Assembly: GCF_003113895.1 (NCBI RefSeq)
Contig: NZ_BDUD01000001.1
Span: 5,247,608-5,311,607 of the forward strand
DNA length: 64,000 nucleotides
Reading direction: 5' to 3'
From: Nostoc commune NIES-4072
GTDB taxonomy: Bacteria > Cyanobacteriota > Cyanobacteriia > Cyanobacteriales > Nostocaceae
The notes below the pieces were generated by a model. That model ran no database searches. It was not told where the DNA came from and worked only from the letters and a program-made list of their open reading frames with translations. Position 1 is the first letter of the stretch; every line of letters begins with the position of its first letter. Below are positions 56,536 through 64,000 of this stretch, piece after piece. Both the position numbers and the translations under genes were made by a program.

Positions 56536-58524
56536 ATGAAGCGGAAAGTACATTCAGAACCTTCAGGTTGTTGCAACTGTGAACATGATCATCACGAGAA
56601 TCATAACCATGATCATAATCATGATGAGAATCATAACCATGACCACAATCACGATCACGGTGGAGAATTCAATCTGAAAGATGAACTATTGCCTTTGGTA
56701 GGGATTTTAAGTTTATATGCGCCTGGTGTAATTTTTGAAAATCAATTACACAATACATTCTATTCAATAGGTGAATATCTGCTGTTTATTCCTGCTTATT
56801 TATTAAGTGGATGGAGTGTTTTAAAAACTGCTGGGCGCAATATCCTCAAAGGTAGAATATTCGATGAAACGTTTTTAATGGCAGTAGCGACACTAGGGGC
56901 GATCGCAATTCATAAGTTACCCGAAGCTGTGGGAGTCATGTTATTTTATAAAATTGGGGAATTGTTTCAAGATATTGCCGTTAGCCGTTCCCGTAATTCC
57001 ATCAAAGCTTTATTAGAAGTACGTCCAGATTATGCCAATATTCAAACAAAGGGAGAACTAATAAGAGTATCCCCAAATACAGTAAATGTTGGAGATATTA
57101 TCGTCGTCAAACCTGGGGAAAAGATTCCCTTAGATGGTGAAATTATAGATGGGAATTCACAAGTAGATACATCTGCATTAACTGGAGAGTCTGTACCGCG
57201 CTCAGTAAGGCTGGGAGAGACGGTTTTAGCTGGGATGATTAATAAAATGGGTGTTCTCAGCATTAGAGTAACAAAACTATTTAATGACTCTTCCATTGCC
57301 AAAATTTTAGACTTGGTGCAAAATGCCAAAAGTAAAAAAGCAGAAACAGAAAAATTTATTACCAAATTTGCCCGATATTACACGCCAATAGTAGTTTTTG
57401 CATCCCTAGCAGTTGCAATATTGCCTCCTTTATTGATTGCTGGCGCAACTTCTTCAGAATGGGTTTATCGCGCTTTAATTTTACTAGTTATTTCCTGTCC
57501 CTGTGGACTAGTTATAAGTATTCCATTAGGTTACTTTGGAGGCGTAGGAGGTGCAGCTAAACGTGGTATCTTAGTTAAAGGCTCTACTTTTTTGGATGCT
57601 TTAAATGCAGTGAATACAGTTGTTTTTGATAAAACTGGAACCTTAACGAAAGGCGTATTTAAAGTAGCAAAAGTAGTACCATCAAATGGCTACGTTGAAC
57701 AAGAATTGTTGCAATTAGCTGCTAAAGTAGAATTGCACTCAAATCATCCCATTGCTCAATCTATCCGCAAAGCTTATGGTGGAAAAATCGATGAATTTGA
57801 GGTGAGAGATTATGAAGAGATAGCAGGCTATGGAATTAGAGCCAAGGTTGAAAATACGGTAGTGATAGCGGGAAGCGATCGCTTATTACATAGAGAGAAT
57901 ATTAGTCATGATAATTGCCAGTTAGAGGGAACAGTTATTCATCTAGCAGTAGATAATATTTACGCTGGGTATATTGTCATTGCTGATGAACCCAAAGAAG
58001 ATGCAAGACTTGCTATTAAAGCACTCAAAGGAATGGGTGTAGAGAAAACAGTAATGTTGACAGGAGATAATGAAGCGATCGCATCCCGCATTGCTGAACA
58101 GCTAGGTATAGATGCTTACGAAGCAGAGTTATTACCAGAAGAAAAAGTCAATGCCATTGAGAAGTTACTCAGCACCGTTGGTAAGCATAGTAAAGTTGCT
58201 TTTGTTGGGGATGGCATTAATGATGCGCCAGTGATTGCTAGAGCAGATGTTGGTATAGCAATGGGTGGGTTAGGCTCAGATGCAGCGATCGAAACTGCCG
58301 ATATTGTGATTATGACAGATGCACCCTCAAAAGTGGCAGAAGCAATACAAATCGCCAGAAAAACAAGGCAGATTGTTTGGCAAAATATTGGTTTTGCGTT
58401 AGCAATTAAAGGTGTATTCATTGGATTGGGTATTTTAGGCGTAGCGACAATGTGGGAAGCCGTATTTGCTGACGTGGGAGTAGCTTTACTTGCAATTTTT
58501 AACGCAACTAGAGTAATGAAATAA
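56536..58524 (+). CDS. Heavy-metal translocating P1B-type ATPase (Zn/Co/Cd type)
   Basis: The 662-residue inner-membrane pump drives metal export. The N-terminus lacks the usual HMA domain; instead residues 12-41 are Cys- and His-rich (CCNCEHDHH, then HNHDHNHD repeats). The phosphorylated Asp365 is in DKTGTLT, the metal-site CPC is at 321-323 (SCPCGLV), HP is in SNHPIAQSI, and the hinge is GDGINDAPV. Divalent zinc, cobalt or cadmium is the likely cargo given the CPC and His-rich tail. The gene is preceded by a divergent Cys-rich secreted protein and ends 57 bp from the WD40 remnant. Confidence 0.95.
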   Translation: MKRKVHSEPSGCCNCEHDHHENHNHDHNHDENHNHDHNHDHGGEFNLKDELLPLVGILSLYAPGVIFENQLHNTFYSIGEYLLFIPAYLLSGWSVLKTAGRNILKGRIFDETFLMAVATLGAIAIHKLPEAVGVMLFYKIGELFQDIAVSRSRNSIKALLEVRPDYANIQTKGELIRVSPNTVNVGDIIVVKPGEKIPLDGEIIDGNSQVDTSALTGESVPRSVRLGETVLAGMINKMGVLSIRVTKLFNDSSIAKILDLVQNAKSKKAETEKFITKFARYYTPIVVFASLAVAILPPLLIAGATSSEWVYRALILLVISCPCGLVISIPLGYFGGVGGAAKRGILVKGSTFLDALNAVNTVVFDKTGTLTKGVFKVAKVVPSNGYVEQELLQLAAKVELHSNHPIAQSIRKAYGGKIDEFEVRDYEEIAGYGIRAKVENTVVIAGSDRLLHRENISHDNCQLEGTVIHLAVDNIYAGYIVIADEPKEDARLAIKALKGMGVEKTVMLTGDNEAIASRIAEQLGIDAYEAELLPEEKVNAIEKLLSTVGKHSKVAFVGDGINDAPVIARADVGIAMGGLGSDAAIETADIVIMTDAPSKVAEAIQIARKTRQIVWQNIGFALAIKGVFIGLGILGVATMWEAVFADVGVALLAIFNATRVMK

Positions 58525-58581
58525 AATACCATATATTCCTCCTACCCGACTACATTCACCCCTTAATCATCAAATCGCACT

Positions 58582-59472
58582 CTACTGCCCTAAAGCTTTG
58601 AGTGTTGCTTTTTGCCCTACAGTTAAACCTGTAACACCAGTGATGTTCATCCCCTCATATAGCCGATCGGCTATCAACGTTTTTTTGCACTCACTTGTTT
58701 TGGCATCCCAAAGCTTAATCGTTTCATCTTGGCTGCCACTGGCGAGCATCCGACCATCCAGGCTCCAAGCTAATGAACGTACCCAACTGCTGTGACCGTA
58801 CAAAACTTTGAGGCACGCACCCTCAGCGGCATCCCACAACCGAACTGTTTGGTCAGCGCTGCCACTGGTTATGATCTGACCATCTGGACTAAAGGCGACT
58901 GCCCACACCCCATTAGTGTGTCCGTGCAAAACTTTCAGGCATTTACCGTGGGACACATCGTACAACCGCACCAAAAAGTCTTGACTGCCAGTAGCTAGGA
59001 GCTTGCCATCTGGGCTAAAGCTGACCGACCAGACTCCACTGGTGTGATCTTGCAAAACTCTTACGCAGCCGCCAGAAGTGACATCCCACAGCCGAACACT
59101 GGAGTCATTACTGCCACTAGCAAGGGTTTGACCATCCGGACTGAAGGCGATCGCCCATACCCAACCATGATGCCCTTTCAAGGTCAACAATTGCTGACAA
59201 TCTGGCACTTGCCACAAGCTGATTATCCCATTTACATCGCCCGTCGCCAATATTTTGCCATCGGGGCTAAAGGCCACCGACAAAACACTGCTTAAGGTTT
59301 GAGCAAACACAGACTTAGCAAAAGCGGCGTTCTGAAAATTAACACCAGCCAAATTTACCCGCCTCAGATCGGCTTGCCAAATTGTCAGATTTGAAAAGTC
59401 GAAGCTTGCTAAATTAATTTTGAGTTGACTCAATAAATTAATGAAATTGCCGCCACCATATCCTACTCGATA
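58582..59472 (-). pseudogene. 3' remnant of an NB-ARC/WD40 protein gene
   Basis: The frame is open from an upstream TAA at 59473-59475 with no ATG. The first residues [20 protein letters not shown], then [23 protein letters not shown], correspond to the pentapeptide-type linker before the propeller in large cyanobacterial NB-ARC/WD40 proteins. Six WD40 repeats follow ([18 protein letters not shown] and so on), with a normal end LKALGQ. The N-terminal NB-ARC part is lost. A TTG at 59433 could start a 283-residue propeller protein, so expression cannot be excluded. Confidence 0.7.
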
Positions 59473-59661
59473 TTACGCAAATTTTCTGTACTTTCATGAC
59501 TTCTGTAATCAATGGGAAAACTAGTGGCAGCAAGTGCCACAATTGCCATCGATAACAGGAGAACGGCGCAGTAAATCAAAGATGCAGCTATCGGAAGTGA
59601 TGACAATAGTCATAGCGTTTCATGGAAGTGGTTATAGGACATTTAAAGAATTGACAGTGGT

Positions 59662-60036
59662 TTAATAGCTTTTATCAATATAAGCACTCAAAAATACCAG
59701 TTGATTTACCATATCTTCAGCCGAATGAGTAGCAACCAACTTGAGCAACCCTTGTAACTGCTGCCCTACGGAATAGCGTTGCTGCTGCAACAAGATAATG
59801 CCGGCATGATTTCTTTCTATGGCTAAAAACTCGTTATGCAAGCAGCAAAAGTCTCTTCGGTTGTAGCTATAGATGGCACGCCCTTGCTCTGTTGCCCAAA
59901 TTAGCTGCTGATCATCAGGATAGCTCTGCCTGCTCACATCGGCGACTGTCACAACATCCAAGTTTGCATTACAGAAAGCTTTGATTAGGGACTTCTCAAC
60001 AGTGTCCTCATCTAAATACAAACGAATTTGGCTCAC
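59662..60036 (-). CDS. DUF5615 PIN-like toxin
   Basis: The 124-residue protein begins MSQIRLYLDEDT, a PIN-like start with acidic residues, and has IWATEQGRAIYSYNRRDFCCLH, where the Asp after NRR is the second acidic position. This is the DUF5615 family of PIN-like nucleases, usually the toxin partner of DUF433 proteins. It overlaps the upstream gene by four bases. Nuclease activity on RNA is expected from the family; the target is unknown. Confidence 0.8.
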   Translation of the reverse strand: MSQIRLYLDEDTVEKSLIKAFCNANLDVVTVADVSRQSYPDDQQLIWATEQGRAIYSYNRRDFCCLHNEFLAIERNHAGIILLQQQRYSVGQQLQGLLKLVATHSAEDMVNQLVFLSAYIDKSY

Positions 60037-60356
60037 TGTCTTTTCGCCGTATATTCAGCTTCCAAACGGTCGTATTCTTCTATTTCTGCGGCAATCTCCG
60101 TGTCAATTACTTCCTTGTTAGCATAGTAGTAAGCTAGCGCTGCATAAACTTGTGCCAACATTAGCTGTGGTCTTTGGACAACTATCTCTTCCGGTTTCAT
60201 GCCTGTGTTGAAGTCGATCACAATGTTGTGTACCGTAATCCGGTGTCCCGCAATCCGAGGGCGACCACCACAGGTTCCCGGTGTGCTGACAATCAGCGTG
60301 CCAATGTCGGTAATGGTTTGCATAGCTTGTTTACTAAATTTTACTCCCATAAGCAA
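60033..60356 (-). CDS. DUF433 antitoxin
   Basis: The 107-residue protein has the DUF433 signature GRPRIAGHRITVHNIV and MKPEEIVVQRPQLMLAQVYAALAYYYAN, a small winged-helix domain that represses its own operon and neutralises the toxin. It starts at CAT 60354-60356 (MLMGVKFSK) and precedes the DUF5615 gene with a 4-bp overlap. This is a classic two-gene toxin-antitoxin operon, just beyond the WD40 remnant. Confidence 0.8.
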   Translation of the reverse strand: MLMGVKFSKQAMQTITDIGTLIVSTPGTCGGRPRIAGHRITVHNIVIDFNTGMKPEEIVVQRPQLMLAQVYAALAYYYANKEVIDTEIAAEIEEYDRLEAEYTAKRQ

Positions 60357-60575
60357 CTGAGCAATTTAAAACTTATTCTAATCTAGCAATATAAATGTCC
60401 TGTTATTTATTTAACTACTCACAGTCAAATAAAACATTTATCCCTAATAATTAGGAGTCTAGCACTAATCCAAGAATACCCAACATCTTGCCTAGATTGA
60501 AAACGATAGACTTTTTATAAGAGTAATTTTTGCAAAAACTCGAATTTCCCAACATTTTAAAGCAGGTATGCGGCA

Positions 60576-62495
60576 ATGGTGCGATTAAAACCGTGGCAGT
60601 GGGTCGTCTTAGCAATCCCGATCGCGTTTATCATTATTTTCTTACTGGTATCCGCCGGTTTGCAAATCCATGCGTGGGGCATTAACTGGATTTGGGGTGT
60701 ATTCACCCTTCTATTCGTGGGTTGGCGCTGGCTATTGGTGAAATGGACTCAACCTGCTGTTAACCAAGTAGAAGCTGTATTAGCCCAAGTCCAAGAAGAA
60801 CTAGAATCCAAAGCAGAGGATACAGTCGGGCTACCAGTCGGAAGTGATGTTACAAAGCTTGCAGAAGCCGCCCTTCAAGAGGTTTTGCAAGCAGCACAAA
60901 GCGATCGCCCAATTTGGGAAGATTGGCAAACTTTTTGGACGCGATGTCAAGATTTGGTTGTAGCGATCGCTCATATCTACAATCCTCAAATTCAATATCC
61001 GCTACTGAACATTTACGTCCCCCAAGCTTACGGGCTGATTCGGGGAACGGTGGATGATATGGATCGGTGGATGCAAAAGTTATCCCCCGTCCTCAATCAG
61101 GTGACGGTTGGGCAAGCATACCAAGGCTACGAAGTCTATCGCAAGTTGGAACCATCGGCTCGGAAATTCTGGAAAGCTTGGAACTGGGCACAGTGGCTTT
61201 TAAATCCGGTGGCGGCGGTGGCCAAACAAGTCAGTAAGGGTTCTAGTAACCAAGCAACTCAGCAATTATTGGGGAATTTGAGCCAGTTATTTCGAGAAGC
61301 TGCTCTGAGAAACTTATGTCAGCAGGCGATCGCTCTTTACGGACGTACTACATTACCAGTTTCAGCAACCGTAGTTTCCACACCAACTCTACCCAAGGCA
61401 AAAACTCAAACACTCCGAGAAATCCTGACTCAAGCCGAACCAGCCGAGGTGGTTGAGCAAAAACCTGTGAATATTCTGCTGGTGGGGCGCACGGGGTCAG
61501 GTAAAAGTAGCCTGATTAACACGCTATTTCAGGCGGATCTCGCAGCCGTTGATGTTTTACCTAGTACCGATCGCATTCAAAATTACCAATGGCAGGCTGA
61601 AAGCGGAGAAACACTAACCCTTTGGGATACACCTGGTTATGAACAAGTCAACCGTGCCGATCTCCGAAATCTAGTGCTTGATTATGCCATCAACGCAGAT
61701 TTGCTGCTGTTAGTCACCCCTGCCCTCGATCCTGCCCTGCAAATGGATGTAGACTTTTTACAAGATATCAAAGCAGAAGTTGCAGATTTACCTGGAATCG
61801 CGATCGTCACTCAAGTAGATCGTTTGCGTCCTATCCGCGAATGGCAACCCCCTTATGATTGGGAATGGGGCGATCGCGCCAAGGAAATTGCTATTCGAGA
61901 AGCGACTGAATATCGTGCAAAACTGCTGGGAAACTTTTGTAATCTAGTTCTACCCCTGGTTACAGGTGATAGCAAAACAAGTCGAGCTGCTTGGGGAGTA
62001 GAGGCGCTATCATTGGGATTAATAGATGCGATCGCACCTACTAAGCAACTCCGTCTTGCCCGCTTTTTGCGTAACCTTGAAGCCCGCACTATTGCTGCTG
62101 CTAAAATTATCGACCACTATACCTTCCAAATGGCGACAACACAGGGACTAACAGCATTGCTCAAAAGTCCCGTCCTCCAGTTTGTTTCTACGCTCTCAAC
62201 CGGATCTCCAACCCTAGCATATATGCTGGCACAGCAAATTCCCGTGGAACAATTGCCGATTGTGATTGGCAAACTCCAAATGGGATATGAGCTTTTCTCG
62301 CTCTTGAATACAAGTAACCCTAACCCGCTCAACTTTGAATTGCTATCCCTCTGGCCGCTACTGCTGGAAAATTCCGCTTCACCCGATCACAACGCCTGGG
62401 CATTTGGTCACGCCTTAGTAGAATACTGGACTCAAAATTTAACGGTTGAACAACTCCAAGAGCGATTTGAGTATTATCTGTCGATTGCTAAATAA
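60576..62495 (+). CDS. Membrane-anchored GTPase of the Era/YeeP-like group
   Basis: The 639-residue protein starts with ATG 60576. Two membrane segments (WVVLAIPIAFIIIFLLVS and NWIWGVFTLLFVGWRWLL) are followed by a helical region to about 290. The P-loop GRTGSGKS is at 304-311, DTPG follows near residue 350 and the base-specificity motif is TQVD. The remaining 200 residues are helical and close to DUF697-type tails. The function is unknown; such proteins act at membranes or in stress, by analogy. No operon partner is adjacent. Confidence 0.8.
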   Translation: MVRLKPWQWVVLAIPIAFIIIFLLVSAGLQIHAWGINWIWGVFTLLFVGWRWLLVKWTQPAVNQVEAVLAQVQEELESKAEDTVGLPVGSDVTKLAEAALQEVLQAAQSDRPIWEDWQTFWTRCQDLVVAIAHIYNPQIQYPLLNIYVPQAYGLIRGTVDDMDRWMQKLSPVLNQVTVGQAYQGYEVYRKLEPSARKFWKAWNWAQWLLNPVAAVAKQVSKGSSNQATQQLLGNLSQLFREAALRNLCQQAIALYGRTTLPVSATVVSTPTLPKAKTQTLREILTQAEPAEVVEQKPVNILLVGRTGSGKSSLINTLFQADLAAVDVLPSTDRIQNYQWQAESGETLTLWDTPGYEQVNRADLRNLVLDYAINADLLLLVTPALDPALQMDVDFLQDIKAEVADLPGIAIVTQVDRLRPIREWQPPYDWEWGDRAKEIAIREATEYRAKLLGNFCNLVLPLVTGDSKTSRAAWGVEALSLGLIDAIAPTKQLRLARFLRNLEARTIAAAKIIDHYTFQMATTQGLTALLKSPVLQFVSTLSTGSPTLAYMLAQQIPVEQLPIVIGKLQMGYELFSLLNTSNPNPLNFELLSLWPLLLENSASPDHNAWAFGHALVEYWTQNLTVEQLQERFEYYLSIAK

Positions 62496-62875
62496 TTAGG
62501 ACTTAGGCACTGTACAAAAATACTATCTTGTGTATTAACGGAATTTGGTCTTCAAAAGCTTGAACGACCAACTTCAGATAGAGTGCGATCGCTAAAAAAT
62601 CCTCACACTATGATATACACCGAAATATCTCCTAACCATAACGGGATACACTTACGCGTCTTTCATCTTCACAATTAGCTATTTAAGTATATCTACGAGG
62701 CAATATTGATTATAGTTAAGTATATTTATACCATAAGTACAAAAAACCCAAAATGCGGTAACGGGTCATAGTCTCAACATCAAAGTTCAGATTACGATTA
62801 ATAGTAGGTGTCTGCTGAAACCTACCCGCCTTACCTGAGTTTTTACTCAGACATCTCTTTTGTTCGGAGTTATTT
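62496..62875. other. Intergenic region, 380 bp
   Basis: A partial copy of the TAGGACTTACGCA repeat occurs at 62498-62512 (ATTAGGACTTAGGCACTGT) without its partner. AT-rich DNA follows. The promoter of the histidine kinase gene should lie at 62700-62870. Confidence 0.5.
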
Positions 62876-64000
62876 ATGAAAAATATATTACAAACCTGCA
62901 TCTCACAAGAACAGAATTCACATCAGAGTTATAGTATTTCGTCTTACAATAGACTGCTTTTGGTTGTGAAGGATTTGGCTTGTGTACGGACTATTGAGGA
63001 AATTATTGAGATTGTGCGTTTAGCTGCTCGCGATCTGACTAATGCTGATGGGGTAACTTTTGTACTGCGGGATGGTGAATGTTGCCACTACGTCGATGAA
63101 AACGCCATCGGCCCACTTTGGAAAGGTATGCGTTTTCCGCTCAGGTCTTGCATCTCCGGTTGGGCGATGCTCAATAAACAAGCAGCCGTGATTGAAGACA
63201 TTTACCAGGATGCTCGAATTCCGATTGAGGCTTATAAAGTAACTTTTGTCAAGAGTTTGGTGATGGTTCCCATACGGATTTCTGATCCACTGGGTGCGAT
63301 TGGAGCTTACTGGAGTACACGCCACCGGGCCACATCCGAAGAGATAGAACTGCTTGAGATTTTGACCGATACTACAGCAGTTGCGATCGCAAACGTTCAA
63401 CTTTTCCAGAAATTGACGAATCAAAACGCCCTTAAAGATAAATTTATTGCGATGCTAGCTCACGAGTTGAGAAATCCCGTTGCTCCCATTTCAAATGGGG
63501 TTCAGCTTCTCAAATTAAAGCTAGGCGAGACTGGTGCAGTCGGACAAACAGTTTTAATGATGCAACACCAGATTAAGCACCTCTCGAAATTGATCGATGA
63601 GTTACTTGATGTATCGTCCATTACTTATGGGAAGATTTCATTAAACCTGGAGAAAGTTAATTTGGTGGAATTGGTTCGCCAAAGTCTCAATGACCATGCA
63701 CAAGCAATAAAGAGATCGAACCTTAACGTAGTCCAAAACCTACCGAACAAGCCTCTGTGGGCTTATGTTGACCCGACACGGTTCTTCCAAGTTTTTGGGA
63801 ACCTTCTTGATAACGCCTTAAAGTTTTCCCAGCCAGATGGGACGATCTGGGTGGATCTCTCATTTATTCCAGGTGAAAATGGCTTAGGTAGTGTAGGGGT
63901 TTTATCTGTAAGAGACTCAGGCATAGGGATAGATCCGACAATTTTACCAGAACTATTTGAGCCGTTTACCCAAGCCGATCGCAGTTTAGACCGTTCGAGG
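62876..64000 (+). CDS. GAF-domain sensor histidine kinase, cut by the window end
   Basis: From ATG 62876 the frame is open for 375 codons to the window edge. Residues about 25-180 are a GAF domain (VKDLACVRTIEEIIEIVRLAA and VPIRISDPLGAIGAYWSTRH). The dimerisation domain has the phosphorylated His196 in AHELRNPVAPISNGVQLL. The ATP-binding domain shows FGNLLDNALKF (N box) and RDSGIGID (G1 box), then LFEPFTQADRS (F box). It is a two-component kinase, possibly hybrid, since the remainder lies outside. No membrane segment or phytochrome-type Cys was noticed. Confidence 0.92.
   Translation, partial: MKNILQTCISQEQNSHQSYSISSYNRLLLVVKDLACVRTIEEIIEIVRLAARDLTNADGVTFVLRDGECCHYVDENAIGPLWKGMRFPLRSCISGWAMLNKQAAVIEDIYQDARIPIEAYKVTFVKSLVMVPIRISDPLGAIGAYWSTRHRATSEEIELLEILTDTTAVAIANVQLFQKLTNQNALKDKFIAMLAHELRNPVAPISNGVQLLKLKLGETGAVGQTVLMMQHQIKHLSKLIDELLDVSSITYGKISLNLEKVNLVELVRQSLNDHAQAIKRSNLNVVQNLPNKPLWAYVDPTRFFQVFGNLLDNALKFSQPDGTIWVDLSFIPGENGLGSVGVLSVRDSGIGIDPTILPELFEPFTQADRSLDRSR

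Noticed and set aside
62716..62901. 61-residue minus frame
   Set aside because: It overlaps the start of the GAF histidine kinase and has no protein-like pattern.

Overview
The window is chromosomal DNA of a filamentous, heterocyst-forming cyanobacterium of the Nostoc/Anabaena type. The evidence is a full-length HetR, a PsaK photosystem I subunit, the cyanobacterial ADO-AAR-accA hydrocarbon cluster, a pipX-pipY pair, very frequent GCGATCGC octamers, heptanucleotide tandem repeats between genes and many small palindromic or MITE-like elements. No rRNA, tRNA, prophage or CRISPR array was seen.

Layout. 1-7.4 kb: a DUF3124 lipoprotein, two abutting gene remnants, a zinc alcohol-dehydrogenase-like enzyme, a PiT phosphate transporter and an EamA-type transporter with an unusual coiled-coil and repeat N-terminus. 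7.4-10.1 kb: about 1.8 kb of non-coding DNA leading into hetR, with a symmetrical NtcA-type site near the gene. 10.4-16.4 kb: a secreted Cys-repeat protein, rpsD with a possible structured leader, a cupin, small membrane-protein genes split by a MITE, moaA and a DUF3102-like protein. 16.5-18.7 kb: a 21-bp tandem repeat beside an apparently intact IS200/IS605 element with divergent tnpA and tnpB. 18.8-23.8 kb: a haemagglutinin-type adhesin, a small Cys-tailed peptide that may be a RiPP precursor, a truncated xisH and an orphan sugar ABC permease. 23.9-31.5 kb: housekeeping and photosynthesis genes (ado, aar, accA, an SDR, folE, trpF, psaK, an M50/CBS protease).

31.7-44.4 kb is the most unusual block. 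Three large caspase-fold genes lie in one orientation. One fuses a caspase domain to an alpha/beta-hydrolase (lipase-like) domain. The other two are paralogues with caspase, EF-hand-like loop, STAND NTPase and WD40 propeller, and their first 211 codons are almost identical. The catalytic residues look intact. By architecture this resembles a sensor/effector, conflict or programmed-death locus; that function is inferred.

45-64 kb: der, an EcfT-like permease, a TrpE/PabB-type enzyme, pipX-pipY, sepF, proC, a Ski2-like helicase, a His-rich metal P-type ATPase, a decayed NB-ARC/WD40 remnant, a DUF433/DUF5615 toxin-antitoxin pair, a membrane GTPase, and a GAF histidine kinase cut by the window end. 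A recurring feature is intergenic-type short repeats that have been absorbed in frame into coding regions (phosphate transporter, TrpE/PabB enzyme, helicase, trpF tail).
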